The notes: generated from the sequence alone by a model not told the origin. A stretch of DNA of 64,000 bases from Methylobacterium sp. J-077 (GCF_022829365.1 NZ_JAKSYJ010000093.1:148909-212908), one strand, 5' to 3'; shown: positions 52,435 through 61,563, numbered from the stretch's first letter. Numbers and translations are program-made.

Positions 52435-53578
52435 GGCTGTACAGGCCGGCTTTCGCCCCTCTGTGGTTCGCCTGCCATACGATCTCGACGAGCCGGATCA
52501 CCGTCTGCTGATTGAGGGTGCCTGCATACGGCTTCAGACTGAGATGTTGGCCCACCTCTCCGGCCAGCGGCGCGACAAGGCCGCCTTTGACGGCACCATC
52601 CTCAGCCTGTCACGCCGCTACCAGACTGACCCGGCCAGCCCCTATCGTCGCTTGAAGCACAACAGCCAGCGCGCAGATTTTTACGTCCTCCGGCAGCTAG
52701 ATCGGGCCGTTGGCAACCGCCAGATCTCGGCAATCAAGATCGGCGACGTCCAGCGCTGGTACGATGTTGCCAAGCGCTCGGCCAGGCCGGGCGGACCGGA
52801 GCGGGTGCGCAAGGCCTGGGGCCTCATCAAGAAGCTGCGGGAACTCTGCTCCTATGGCGTCATGGCCGAGTTGCCGGGTTGCGAGAGGCTCCACACCATC
52901 CTGAGACACGCCCGCTTCCCACAGTCGGCTCGGCGTCGGGTTGTCATGGAGCTGCACCACGTCGAGGCCTTCATCCCGCAGGCGATCAAGATGGGCCGGC
53001 CGTCGCTCGCCCTAGGCACCGCCCTGCAGTTCGAGACCGCTATGCGGCAGAAGGACGTGATCGGTGAGTGGGCCCCCGTCCCCGAGGGTTCGGCCTTTGT
53101 ACCCGACGCGTTCGTGCTGAACGGCCGCGAGTGGGGGAGGGGGCTGAGCTGGGAGGACATCTCGGCCGACCTGATCATCCGCAAGGCGACGACCAAGACC
53201 GGAGCCTTCGCGGCCCACGACCTGAAGCTATGCCCGCTGGTGCTCGACCTGCTAGAACGCGCGCCGGTCGAACAGCGGCACGGGCCGTTGATCATCGACG
53301 AGAATGCCGCACGCCCGTACGCCGAGTCGGCCTACGGACGTGAGTGGCGGATCGTGGCGAGGGCGGCTGGTATCCCGAACGAGGTCTGGAACATGGACGC
53401 GCGAGCCGGCGCGATCACCGAGGCGGAGAACGCCGGAGCCGATCTCGATCACATCCGCTCGGCCGCGGCTCACAGCCAGGCCTCGACGACACAGCGCTAC
53501 TCGCGCGGCGCGCTCGGCAAGTCGCAAAAGGTAGCCGAACTCCGGCTGGCGCACCGAGCGGCACGAGGCAAGGCGTAG
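52352..53578 (+). CDS. Tyrosine recombinase / phage-type integrase
   Basis: A 408-residue recombinase. The N-terminus (MPSHLDAPGLKRRRNPKGADRIYWFATH) is an arm-binding-like domain; the catalytic part has Arg in FETAMRQKDVIGEW (box I) and, in box II, DARAGAITEAENAGADLDHIRSAAAHSQASTTQRYSRG with Arg, His and the nucleophile Tyr. The usual H-x-x-R is replaced by D-x-R, as in other members of this subgroup. A start at 52334 would add six residues. It is the only integrase in the island and its likely mobility gene. No tRNA or att repeat was found next to it. Confidence 0.87.
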   Translation, partial: PSHLDAPGLKRRRNPKGADRIYWFATHKAVQAGFRPSVVRLPYDLDEPDHRLLIEGACIRLQTEMLAHLSGQRRDKAAFDGTILSLSRRYQTDPASPYRRLKHNSQRADFYVLRQLDRAVGNRQISAIKIGDVQRWYDVAKRSARPGGPERVRKAWGLIKKLRELCSYGVMAELPGCERLHTILRHARFPQSARRRVVMELHHVEAFIPQAIKMGRPSLALGTALQFETAMRQKDVIGEWAPVPEGSAFVPDAFVLNGREWGRGLSWEDISADLIIRKATTKTGAFAAHDLKLCPLVLDLLERAPVEQRHGPLIIDENAARPYAESAYGREWRIVARAAGIPNEVWNMDARAGAITEAENAGADLDHIRSAAAHSQASTTQRYSRGALGKSQKVAELRLAHRAARGKA

Positions 53579-53894
53579 TTTGTTCGGCAGGGGGAGGGGG
53601 CGTCGGTTGCGCCGTCCGGTTTCGAGGAGCAGTCGTGCCGCGCCGGACGGCTGGTCGTGGCCGAAAGCTGCAGGTCTGCTTTCTGGCGAGCGATAACTCA
53701 AACCAGACGTTGCCGGTCTCGAGAGCGTTTTACCGATGCTTGAAAAGCCGACACGCTTTGCCGACAAAAAGAGGCCGTCGTGGGGCTTTCCAACTAACGT
53801 CAGGCTTATGTCGGAAAAGCGATCGGACCCTGTTGGCGAATTCCGAGCGGCGGTAGCCTGGGTGTAGGGTGGCTGTTCCGCCCGGAGGCTTCCT
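53579..53894. other. Intergenic region downstream of the integrase
   Basis: About 315 bases. No gene is seen. A degenerate relative of the AAGCAGACGTTC repeat (CCAGACGTTG) occurs near 53703. An attachment site would be expected around here but no repeat pair could be identified by eye. Confidence 0.4.
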
Positions 53895-54107
53895 ATGTCG
53901 CTCCGCCCGCAATCCGTGCTCCCGCTGGTGCCTGACGACACCACTCGGGTCGCTCAAACCGCGTTCCGCCGCGGCAATTCCTACCTACTGCTGCGGGATC
54001 ACCTCGGTCCCATCTTCGCCGACACCCAGACCGTCGCACTGCCGGTGGCGTCGGACTACCTTACCGGGGAAATCTTGCTCTCGGATGGAGGTTTGAACCT
54101 CACGTAG
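53895..54107 (+). pseudogene. Scar: IS1182-type transposase start joined to a short-chain dehydrogenase tail
   Basis: The first ~45 codons (MSLRPQSVLPLVPDDTTRVAQTAFRRGN, LLRDHLGPIFAD) are the conserved N-terminus of IS1182-family transposases. The last ~20 codons (ASDYLTGEILLSDGGLNLT) are the characteristic C-terminal end of short-chain dehydrogenase/reductases. The junction falls near 54030. Neither parent gene is otherwise present, so two deletions or one rearrangement fused their remnants. The 234 bases after it contain no gene. Confidence 0.7.
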
Positions 54108-54341
54108 CGCTTGTTACGCCGTGTCTGAGCTTTGACGAACGAGCGCGATCCGAAACTACGTGCGGTGCGCAAGATTCATAGGCGCCGCGTAACATAACGG
54201 GAGCGAAGCCGAGGTCCGCTTTCCGCACCAGAGGTGAAGACTGCTCAGCGCCCTGAGCCGGCCTTTAGAGGTGACCGGCTCACGACTGCTTGCGGGACGC
54301 CCTAGCGACCTTCTGTGCTTCCGACATGGGTACCGATCAGT

Positions 54342-55781
54342 TCAGATGTAGGTGGAGGCCAGCGCCGGTGATCCTTCGAGCGCGTGGGCGAGCACTTCCA
54401 AGCCGTGCGTGATCTGCTGCCGGGTCGCTGGGCCGCCCAGGCAGAGGCGTACCGCCTCAGGCGGTGTACCTGCCACGCAGAACGGGTCGCTTCCGACAAC
54501 GCCCAGGCCCGCCGACCGACCTTGGCTGGCGAAGGCCGAGCGCGTCCAGCCCTCCGACAGCGTGATCCAGACGTGGAAGCCGTGCGGGTCGGCGGTGTAG
54601 GTCCCGGGCGGGAGCAGCGAGGTCACGATGCGCTGGCGCTCGGCCGATTCCTCCCGGACGAATTGCACGATGGCGTCAGCCGTGCCGTCCATGATCCAGC
54701 GCGTCGCCAGCGTGGTCGAGATCGGTGAAGCCATCACGGTCGCGGCGCGCAGGGAGCCCGCGAGCGGAAGGGCTGCTCGGGCGCTGGGGGCTACGAGGTA
54801 CGCGAGGCGAAGCCCGGCGCCGAGGCACTTCGCCAGGCCGGCCACGTAATAGGTGATCTCCGGCGCTAACTCAGCGAAGCTGGGAGGCGGCGCCGGGCAG
54901 ATACGCGCGTAGGCATCATCCTCGATGATGCTGACGGCATAGCGCCTCGCCACCGCGATGATGGCCTCCCGTCGGGCCTTGGGCAGGGTCGCCGTGGTCG
55001 GGTTTTGCAGCAGGGGGTTCAGGTAAATCGCCTTCGGAGCGACCTTCGTACAGGAGGCCGCGAACGCGTCGGGGTCGACCCCGTAGCGGTCCATCGGCAA
55101 GTCGATAAGACGCAGTCCCAGATGGGCCGTGAGCGCGCGAATGCCCGGATAAGTGATACGCTCGGCGCAGATGGTGTCACCTCGCCGGGCGACCTGGCCT
55201 AGTACACTGAACAGTGCGCTGTGCGCGCCCGGGCAGATGAGCAGGCGCTCCCGCGTCGTGTCGATCCCGCGGCCCCTCAGCCATCGCAGCGCCGCCTCCT
55301 TGTCCTCATCGGTCCCGCCGAAGCCCTGGTAGCGCAGCAGGTTGGCAAGGTCGCCGGAGAGCTCCGCGAAGGAAGCTTTCATACGCGCTTGCAGAGCCGG
55401 TGCGTCGGGCTCGGGAGGCAGGTTCATGGTGAAGTCAACCGGCCCGACCCGCGGCGTGCTGGCGCCCCCGCCCGAACGGGCGGCGCGGGCCGGATCGACC
55501 ACGAAGGTGCCCTGGCCGACCCGCCCCTCGATCAGGCCGCGCTTGTGCGCCTCGACATAGCCGCGGGATACCGTCGTGAAGTTCAGGTCGAGCGCCCCAG
55601 CCAGCGCCCGCTGCGTCGGCAGGCGCGTGCCCGGCATCAAACGGCCCGTCCGAATGTCTTCCGCCAGCGCCTCCGCGATAGCGAGGTAGTGCGGCTTACC
55701 CCAGCGCTTCAGGTCCGGCGTCCAGGTCCCAAGAACCATATTATCGGGGTTGGCTCGTCCCGCTCGTTCAGTCGCCTTCAT
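54342..55781 (-). CDS. MocR-type regulator (GntR HTH + aminotransferase-like domain)
   Basis: A 479-residue regulator. The GntR winged HTH is at about residues 20-85 (HYLAIAEALAEDIRTGRLMPGTRLPTQRALAGALDLNFTTVSRGYVEAHKRGLIEGRVGQGTFV). A class I aminotransferase-like domain follows, with LLICPGAHSALFSVLGQV, YLNPLLQNPTTATL and EDDAYARI. The PLP Lys is in YVAGLAKCLGAGLRLAYL. MocR proteins sense PLP adducts of amines or amino acids. Start options are ATG 55781 (GGAG just ahead) and ATG 55739. It is divergent from the Nit1C cluster and is the likely specific regulator. Confidence 0.88.
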   Translation of the reverse strand: MKATERAGRANPDNMVLGTWTPDLKRWGKPHYLAIAEALAEDIRTGRLMPGTRLPTQRALAGALDLNFTTVSRGYVEAHKRGLIEGRVGQGTFVVDPARAARSGGGASTPRVGPVDFTMNLPPEPDAPALQARMKASFAELSGDLANLLRYQGFGGTDEDKEAALRWLRGRGIDTTRERLLICPGAHSALFSVLGQVARRGDTICAERITYPGIRALTAHLGLRLIDLPMDRYGVDPDAFAASCTKVAPKAIYLNPLLQNPTTATLPKARREAIIAVARRYAVSIIEDDAYARICPAPPPSFAELAPEITYYVAGLAKCLGAGLRLAYLVAPSARAALPLAGSLRAATVMASPISTTLATRWIMDGTADAIVQFVREESAERQRIVTSLLPPGTYTADPHGFHVWITLSEGWTRSAFASQGRSAGLGVVGSDPFCVAGTPPEAVRLCLGGPATRQQITHGLEVLAHALEGSPALASTYI

Positions 55782-55808
55782 TCGCTCCGAGCCTTCGCCA
55801 CCAACATG

Positions 55809-56041
55809 CAATCAATGTTCGATTGTATGGCTAGCAAGCGCCGTACCGCGACAGCATTTCAGGATCTAAGGTCACGCCATCCATACAATGCCATCAATCC
55901 ATGAGCCTCGAATAGGCAATCGCTGACTAGAAGATAGTCATTCTGTGCTTGTAGAGCGAGCGTTGTTTTAAAAACTAACGGGTCCTTCGCCGATCAGTTC
56001 GAACGCAAAATTGTATGCATTCTACTAAGCAGCATTGATTG
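55809..56041. promoter_or_regulatory. Repeated boxes in the mocR-nit1C intergenic region
   Basis: ATTGTATGG occurs at 55822-55830, its exact complement CCATACAAT at 55881-55889, and ATTGTATG again at 56010-56017. A second motif, CATTGATTG, occurs on the minus strand at 55809-55817 (near mocR) and on the plus strand at 56033-56041, 20 bases before the sigma-54 promoter. Such paired boxes are typical of MocR operators; binding is inferred. Confidence 0.6.
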
Positions 56042-56060
56042 GTTTATTGATCGACGGCCT

Positions 56061-56076
56061 TTGGCACACCGCTTGC
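56061..56076 (+). promoter_or_regulatory. Sigma-54 (RpoN) promoter of the nit1C cluster
   Basis: TTGGCACACCGCTTGC matches the consensus TGGCAC-N5-TTGC with GG at 56063-56064 and GC at 56075-56076, exactly 12 bases apart as required for -24/-12 elements. It lies 67 bases before the first ATG, leaving room for a 5' leader starting near 56088. Sigma-54 dependence fits nitrogen control. Confidence 0.82.
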
Positions 56077-56142
56077 CATAGTTGGCGTGTGACCGTCGGC
56101 AGCTTCGCTTGTGGCGGCCCAATCCACCGAGGAGCGAAACAA

Positions 56143-56625
56143 ATGCCTGCCGTGAACCGCGAACACCACAAGAAGGGCGACTTCCTGGTCGACTATGAGG
56201 AGAAGGTCTTCGAGGACGTGAAGGCCGAGCCGGGCCAGAAGGCGCTCGTCACCTTCCACACCGTCGCGTTCGAGGGCTCCATCGGCCTGGTCAATCTGCT
56301 TCAGGCCACGCGCCTCCAGCGCAAGGGTTTCGAGACCTCGATCCTTCTCTACGGCCCGGGCATCACGCTGGGTGTCCAGCGCGGCTTCCCGCGGCTCGGC
56401 GACGAGGCCTTCCCGGGCCATCTCAACTTCAACAACCAGCTTGAGAAATTCATGGCCGAGGGCGGCAAGGTCTATGCCTGCCGGTTCTCCACCCAAGCGC
56501 TCTACGGCCACGGCGAGGCTGCCTTCATCGAGGGCATCCGCATGATCAACCCCCTCGACGTGCTCGACTGCATCCTCCTGCACAAGCGCGACAACGCCGT
56601 GATCATCGACACCTGGACCGTCTGA
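56143..56625 (+). CDS. nitB: MSMEG_0572/Sll0783 family nitrogen starvation response protein
   Basis: A 160-residue soluble protein, first gene of the Nit1C cluster. Hallmarks: [82 protein letters not shown] and [22 protein letters not shown]. The biochemical function is unknown; in cyanobacteria the homologue Sll0783 is induced by nitrogen starvation. GAGGAG lies nine bases before the ATG at 56143. Expression is expected from the sigma-54 promoter at 56061. Confidence 0.93.
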   Translation: MPAVNREHHKKGDFLVDYEEKVFEDVKAEPGQKALVTFHTVAFEGSIGLVNLLQATRLQRKGFETSILLYGPGITLGVQRGFPRLGDEAFPGHLNFNNQLEKFMAEGGKVYACRFSTQALYGHGEAAFIEGIRMINPLDVLDCILLHKRDNAVIIDTWTV

Positions 56626-56708
56626 CCGGCCCCTCGGGCCCGGCGACCGGGGTGTCGCATCCGGCGGCCGCGGGCGATGTGGCCGCCGTCAGAGTTGGAG
56701 GATCACCC

Positions 56709-57797
56709 ATGTCAGAGAACCGGATCGTGCGGGCTGCCGCCATCCAGATTGCGCCGGACCTCGACCGGGCGGACGGCACCCTGGAGCGCGTGCTCAACGC
56801 CATCGACGAGGCCGCCGCCAAGGGCGCGCGCTTCATGGTCTTCCCCGAGACCTTCGTCCCCTACTACCCCTACTTCTCCTTCGTCCTGCCGCCCGCACAG
56901 CAGGGCGCGGAGCACCTCAAGCTCTACGAGAGCGCGGTGGCTGTGCCGGGACCGGTGACCCAGGCCGTCTCGGCGGCCGCGCGCCGCCACGGTGCGGTGA
57001 TCGTGCTCGGCGTGAACGAGCGCGACCACGGCTCGCTCTACAACGCGCAGCTGATCTTCGACGCGGACGGCAGCCTGAAGCTGAAGCGGCGCAAGATTAC
57101 GCCGACCTACCACGAGCGCATGATTTGGGGCCAGGGCGACGGCGCCGGCCTCGACGTGGTGGAGACGGCCGTCGGCCGGGTCGGAGCGCTGGCCTGCTGG
57201 GAGCACTACAACCCGCTGGCCCGCTACGCCCTCATGGCGCGCCACGAAGAAATCCACGCCGCGCAGTTCCCGGGCTCGCTCGTCGGCCAGATTTTCGCCG
57301 ACCAGATGGAGGTGACGATCCGCCACCACGCTCTGGAGGCGGCTTGTTTCGTGGTCAACGCCACCGGCTGGCTCACCGACGAACAGGTCGCGCAGGTCTG
57401 CCCGGACGAGCGCCTGCGCGGCGCCTGCCGGGGCGGCAACTGCACCGCCATCGTCTCGCCCGAGGGCAAGCATCTCGCGGACCCTCTCGGGCCCGGCGAG
57501 GGCATCCTGATCGCCGACATGGACCTCGCGCTGGTGACCAAGCGCAAGCGGATGATGGACTCGGTCGGCCACTACGCCCGCCCCGAGCTCCTCAGCCTCC
57601 TCCACGACGACCGCCCGGCCTCGTTCGTGCACCAGCCGACCCGTTCGCACACCGCCGCCCAGACCGCCTCCCGGAGCCTCGATCATGAGCAGCAGCCCGC
57701 TTCTGACGAACCGACCCTCCTGTCCGCCGGTCGTGTTGGGCCTGGTCGGGATGCCGACGGAGCGCCTGATCAACGCGTTGCAATCCTACGGGGTTAG
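56709..57797 (+). CDS. nitC: Nit1-type nitrilase / cyanide-active hydrolase (NitC)
   Basis: A 362-residue C-N hydrolase. Catalytic residues: Glu47 ([13 protein letters not shown]), Lys129 ([22 protein letters not shown]) and Cys163 ([29 protein letters not shown]). The CWEHYNPL elbow is typical of the Nit1/cyanide-dihydratase-like branch, unlike the CGENTNS elbow of the nitrilase at 19913. GGAGGA precedes the ATG at 56709. In Nit1C clusters it is the enzyme that attacks cyanide or nitriles. The last ~40 residues overlap the radical SAM gene by 113 bases, unusually long, and are low in conservation, so the stop may have shifted. Confidence 0.93.
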   Translation: MSENRIVRAAAIQIAPDLDRADGTLERVLNAIDEAAAKGARFMVFPETFVPYYPYFSFVLPPAQQGAEHLKLYESAVAVPGPVTQAVSAAARRHGAVIVLGVNERDHGSLYNAQLIFDADGSLKLKRRKITPTYHERMIWGQGDGAGLDVVETAVGRVGALACWEHYNPLARYALMARHEEIHAAQFPGSLVGQIFADQMEVTIRHHALEAACFVVNATGWLTDEQVAQVCPDERLRGACRGGNCTAIVSPEGKHLADPLGPGEGILIADMDLALVTKRKRMMDSVGHYARPELLSLLHDDRPASFVHQPTRSHTAAQTASRSLDHEQQPASDEPTLLSAGRVGPGRDADGAPDQRVAILRG

Positions 57798-58854
57798 GCT
57801 GGCCGACAGCCGGGCCGGAGCCCCGAGCCGCCGCGGCGGCGCCGGCCCTTCGGACCACAAGGCCATGACCATCGCGGGCCGCACTGTGATGGTCCCGGTC
57901 CATACCGAGACCGCCTTCGACTCGCCATTCCTCGTGCGCCGCCCGGACGCGGACGGCATCTCGGTGATCGAGCATGACGGCGTGGTGATCGGGCAGGCGA
58001 CCTTCCCGGGCAAACCGCGCTTCTACGGGCTCTCCACCTTCGACGGCGTGCCCTACTCGAAGATCGCCGTACTGCACGGCCGGGACGTTCTCGCCACCAC
58101 AGTGCTGCAGACCTGTATCCGCTACGCGAGCCGGGCCAAGACCTGCCAGTTCTGCTCCATCGGCCAGTCACTCGCCGCCGGCCGCACGGTCGCGCACAAG
58201 AGCCCGGAGCAGCTGGCCGAGGTCGCCCGCGCCGCCGTGCTGCTCGACGGTGTGAAGCACATGGTGATGACCACGGGCACGCCGAACGCCACCGACCGGG
58301 GCGCCTCGGTGCTGTGCGAGAGCGCCTTCGCGGTGAAGGCCGCGGTCGACCTGCCGATCCAGGCCCAGTGCGAGCCGCCGGATGACGACCGCTGGTTCGA
58401 GCGGATGAAGGCGTCGGGCATCGACGCGCTGGGCATGCACCTGGAAGCGGTCACGCCCGAGGTCCGGACCCGGATCATGCCCGGCAAGGCGTCGGTGCCT
58501 CTAGAGCGGTACTATGCGGCGTTCGAGGCGGCCGTGCCGGTCTTCGGGCGGGGCCAGGTCTCGACTTACATCCTGGCCGGCCTGGGCGACACGCCGGAGG
58601 CGATCCTGGCAATGGCCGAGCGCCTGATCGGGATGGGCGTCTATCCCTTCGTGGTACCGTTCGTGCCGATCTCCGGCACCCCGCTGGAGAGCCACCCGGC
58701 GCCAAGCCCCGACTTCATGCACGACATCCTGCAGCCACTTGCCGACATGCTGGCCGGTGCGGACCTGCGCTCGACCGACATCAAGGCCGGTTGCGGCCGC
58801 TGCGGCGCCTGCTCGGCGCTCTCCACCTACGAGCGCGCCGGGGTAGCGGCATGA
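57685..58854 (+). CDS. nitD: MSMEG_0568 family radical SAM protein (NitD)
   Basis: A 389-residue radical SAM protein. The cluster Cys lie in [23 protein letters not shown] as C144-x9-C154-x2-C157, not the usual CxxxCxxC, as is characteristic for this family. A C-terminal cluster-like motif [12 protein letters not shown] (CxxCxxC) may bind an auxiliary Fe-S centre. It belongs to the conserved Nit1C set; the chemistry is unknown. It overlaps the nitrilase upstream and the GNAT gene downstream (ATGA). Confidence 0.92.
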   Translation: MSSSPLLTNRPSCPPVVLGLVGMPTERLINALQSYGVRLADSRAGAPSRRGGAGPSDHKAMTIAGRTVMVPVHTETAFDSPFLVRRPDADGISVIEHDGVVIGQATFPGKPRFYGLSTFDGVPYSKIAVLHGRDVLATTVLQTCIRYASRAKTCQFCSIGQSLAAGRTVAHKSPEQLAEVARAAVLLDGVKHMVMTTGTPNATDRGASVLCESAFAVKAAVDLPIQAQCEPPDDDRWFERMKASGIDALGMHLEAVTPEVRTRIMPGKASVPLERYYAAFEAAVPVFGRGQVSTYILAGLGDTPEAILAMAERLIGMGVYPFVVPFVPISGTPLESHPAPSPDFMHDILQPLADMLAGADLRSTDIKAGCGRCGACSALSTYERAGVAA

Positions 58855-59396
58855 TCCTCGAACCCGTCCCGCCGTACCGGCCGAGCCACTTCCACGTGAA
58901 GTTTGCAATCGCCCCCTGGGAGCGTCGCGCCTGCGCGGCCCTGCGCCGCCAGGTTTTCTGCACGGAGCAGGGCATTTTCGCGGACGATGATTGCGACGCC
59001 ATCGACGTGCACGCCATCCCGATCTGTGCCCTCTCGACGTTGGGCGCTGACGCGGACGCCGTCGTGGGCACGGTCCGCATCCATGAGATGGTCGAGCGGC
59101 CCGGCGAGTGGTGGGGTTCTCGCCTGGCCGTCGCCAAGCCGTTCCGCAGCGCCGCCGCCCTCGGCACTGGGCTGATCCAGGTCGCCGTCTCCTCGGCCCA
59201 TGCCCGCGGCTGCACCCGCTTCCTCGCCCACGTGCAGGAGCGGAACGTGCCGCTGTTCCAAGCCCTGCACTGGGCAAGTCTCGACGCGGTCGACCTTCAC
59301 GGGCGGCCACATCACCTGATGCAGGCGGACCTCGCGGCCTACCCGCCGATGCACGACCCCGAGCACGGCCTCGTCACCTTCCGCAAGGCCGCGTGA
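58851..59396 (+). CDS. nitE: MSMEG_0567/Sll0786 family N-acetyltransferase (NitE)
   Basis: A 181-residue GNAT-fold protein. Start at 58851 from the ATGA overlap with the radical SAM gene. Segments: KFAIAPWERRACAALRRQVFCTEQGIF (the RxxVFxxEQG start of acyl-homoserine-lactone-like GNATs), VVGTVRIHEMVERPGEWWGSRLAV and GTGLIQVAVSSAHARGCTRFLAHVQERNVPLFQALHW. It is expected to acetylate a small product in the Nit1C pathway; substrate unknown. Confidence 0.9.
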   Translation: MILEPVPPYRPSHFHVKFAIAPWERRACAALRRQVFCTEQGIFADDDCDAIDVHAIPICALSTLGADADAVVGTVRIHEMVERPGEWWGSRLAVAKPFRSAAALGTGLIQVAVSSAHARGCTRFLAHVQERNVPLFQALHWASLDAVDLHGRPHHLMQADLAAYPPMHDPEHGLVTFRKAA

Positions 59397-60391
59397 TGAC
59401 GGTCGCTCTCGATATCCAGGCCCTAGCCGGTCAGATCCGAGACGCCCGCGGCCTCGGCCACAAGCGCGACATCGACGCCGTGGTCGCGCGGTTGGGGCTG
59501 GGAAGCCGCCACGTGGCGGTGCCAGTTGGCGACGACTGCGCGGCTATCCCCGATGGCGACGGCCACCTGCTGTTCGCCATCGAGGGCTTCCTCGACGGCT
59601 TCGTCGCGGCCGACCCGTATTTCGCTGGCTACTGCGGGATCATGGTCAACCTCAGCGACGTCGCGGCCATGGGCGGGCGCCCGCTCGCCGTGGTCGATGC
59701 CCTGTGGAGCCGGGATGCGGCGGGGGCGGACCCGATCCTGGCCGGTCTGTCCGATGCGGCCGCCCTCTACGGCGTTCCGGTGGTGGGCGGGCACACCAAT
59801 ACGCGCGCCGCCTGCGGCAACCTCGCGGTCGCCGTACTCGGCCGGGCGGGCCCGCGCCTCCTGACGAGCTTCGATGCCGCACCGGGGGACGACCTCGTCG
59901 TTGCCATCGACCTACGCGGCCGCTTCCGCGAGCCCCACCCATACTGGGACGCCTCGACCGGCAGTCCGGGTGAGCGCTTGCGTGGCGATCTCGCGCTGCT
60001 GCCGAGCCTCGCCGAGGATGGCTTGGCCTGCGCCGCCAAGGACATCAGCATGGCGGGTGTCGTCGGTACGGCGCTGATGCTGCTCGAATGCTCGGGCGTC
60101 GGCGGCCTCATCGAACTCGACGCGATCCCACGGCCCGAGCACGTCCCGCTCGCGCGCTGGCTGACGGCCTTTCCGAGCTTCGGCTATCTCCTCAGCGTGC
60201 GTCCCGACCGCACGCCGTCCGTGCTTGCGCGCTTCGCCGAGCGCGGGATCGCTGCCGCCGGGATCGGGCGCCTAGACGCGAGCCGGGTCGCCCGGGTCCG
60301 TGGCGGCGCGGGGGATGAAGTCATGGTGTGGGACTTCGTCGCCGGCCCGCTGATCGGCTGCGGTCAGGATGGAGCGGGGGCCGCCTCATGA
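59396..60391 (+). CDS. nitF: Sll0787 family AIR-synthase-like protein (NitF)
   Basis: A 331-residue protein of the PurM/SelD/AIR-synthase superfamily. PurM-N features are VGDDCAAIPDGDGHLLFAIEGFLDGFVAADPYFAGYCGIMVNLSDVAAMGGRPLAVVDAL, and the PurM-C part shows GDDLVVAIDLRGRFREPHPYWDAST and AAKDISMAGVVGTALMLLECSGVGG. These enzymes activate carbonyl groups with ATP or phosphorylate small molecules. The ATG at 59396 overlaps the GNAT stop (TGATG). It is the Nit1C member of this superfamily. Confidence 0.91.
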   Translation: MTVALDIQALAGQIRDARGLGHKRDIDAVVARLGLGSRHVAVPVGDDCAAIPDGDGHLLFAIEGFLDGFVAADPYFAGYCGIMVNLSDVAAMGGRPLAVVDALWSRDAAGADPILAGLSDAAALYGVPVVGGHTNTRAACGNLAVAVLGRAGPRLLTSFDAAPGDDLVVAIDLRGRFREPHPYWDASTGSPGERLRGDLALLPSLAEDGLACAAKDISMAGVVGTALMLLECSGVGGLIELDAIPRPEHVPLARWLTAFPSFGYLLSVRPDRTPSVLARFAERGIAAAGIGRLDASRVARVRGGAGDEVMVWDFVAGPLIGCGQDGAGAAS

Positions 60392-61563
60392 CGGCCCTGC
60401 GCATCGCCCTTCTGACCCACTCCACAAACCCGCGCGGCGGCGTCGCGCACTGCCTCGCGCTGGCCGAGGCGCTCTGCGCCTTCGGACACGAGGCGGTGGT
60501 CCACGCGCCTGACCCGTCCGGGCGCGGCTTCTTTCGCGTTGCCGCCTGCCCGACGGTATCGGTGGCCGCAAAGCCGATCGCCGGCACGACGGTCGACCTC
60601 GTGCGGGCTCGCATCGACGATTACCTGCGCCACTTCGCGTCGCCCGCCGCCTGTGACTTCGACGTCTTCCACGCCCATTGCGGCATCGGCGGCAATGCCC
60701 TCGCGACGCTCAAGCACCGCCGCCTGATCCCCGGCTTCGTTCGCACAATCCACCACGTCGATAGCTTCTCCGACCCAGTGCTCGCGCAGTGGCAGGATCG
60801 CTCGATCCATGAGGCCACGAGCCTGCTCTGTGTCAGCCGCACGTGGGCCGACCTGATCGAGGACGATCTCGGTGCCGAGATCGGCGTCGTCGGCAACGGA
60901 GTGGATCTAACGCTCTTCCAAGAGACACCGACCGAAGCCGACGCAATCGTGAGGGAGCGCTGGGGCATCGGTGTCGGGCCGGTCGTCCTGAGCGTCGGCG
61001 GCTTCGAGGAGCGCAAGAACACGGCTGGGATCATCGAGGCTTTCGCGCTTCTGCGTCGACGCCACCGGCAGGCGCAACTCGTGGTCGTCGGCGGCGCATC
61101 ACTCCTCGACCACGCCTCCTACGACGCCCGCTGCCGCGCCGCACTGAGCGCATGCGGGCTTGCGGTAGGGCACGGCGAGGCGGTGATCGCTACCGGTCCG
61201 GTCTCCCAGGAGGAAATGCCGGCCTTCTATCGCCGAGCGGACGTCCTGGCCTTTCCCTCCTGGAAAGAGGGCTTCGGCCTCTGCGTGCTGGAGGCCATGG
61301 CCTGCGGCACGCCAGCGATCGTGTCCCGGCAGCCGCCCTTCACCGAGTACCTCCGGACCGACGACGTCCTCTTCGTCGACCCGGGCGATCCCGGTGACAT
61401 CGCCGACGCCATGGCGGCCGCCCTGGCACCGACGACGCGAGCAAGCCTGCGCGCTGCCGGTGCGGCTCGGGCCGCCGCCCATTCCTGGCAGGCCTGCGCC
61501 GAGCGTCACCTCGCTACCTACGCGGCCTGCGCCCGCGTCGAACGGGAGCCGATCCATGCCTGA
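60388..61563 (+). CDS. MSMEG_0565 family glycosyltransferase
   Basis: A 391-residue GT4-type (GT-B fold) glycosyltransferase. N-terminal acceptor domain: RIALLTHSTNPRGGVAHCLALAEALCAFGHEAVVHAP; donor-binding C-domain: VVLSVGGFEERKNTAGIIEAFALL, then MPAFYRRADVLAFPSWKEGFGLCVLEAMACGTPAIVS with the E-x7-E motif. It overlaps the AIR-synthase-like gene by ATGA. It is present in many but not all Nit1C clusters, which suggests the pathway product is glycosylated or that the gene is optional. Confidence 0.91.
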   Translation: MTALRIALLTHSTNPRGGVAHCLALAEALCAFGHEAVVHAPDPSGRGFFRVAACPTVSVAAKPIAGTTVDLVRARIDDYLRHFASPAACDFDVFHAHCGIGGNALATLKHRRLIPGFVRTIHHVDSFSDPVLAQWQDRSIHEATSLLCVSRTWADLIEDDLGAEIGVVGNGVDLTLFQETPTEADAIVRERWGIGVGPVVLSVGGFEERKNTAGIIEAFALLRRRHRQAQLVVVGGASLLDHASYDARCRAALSACGLAVGHGEAVIATGPVSQEEMPAFYRRADVLAFPSWKEGFGLCVLEAMACGTPAIVSRQPPFTEYLRTDDVLFVDPGDPGDIADAMAAALAPTTRASLRAAGAARAAAHSWQACAERHLATYAACARVEREPIHA

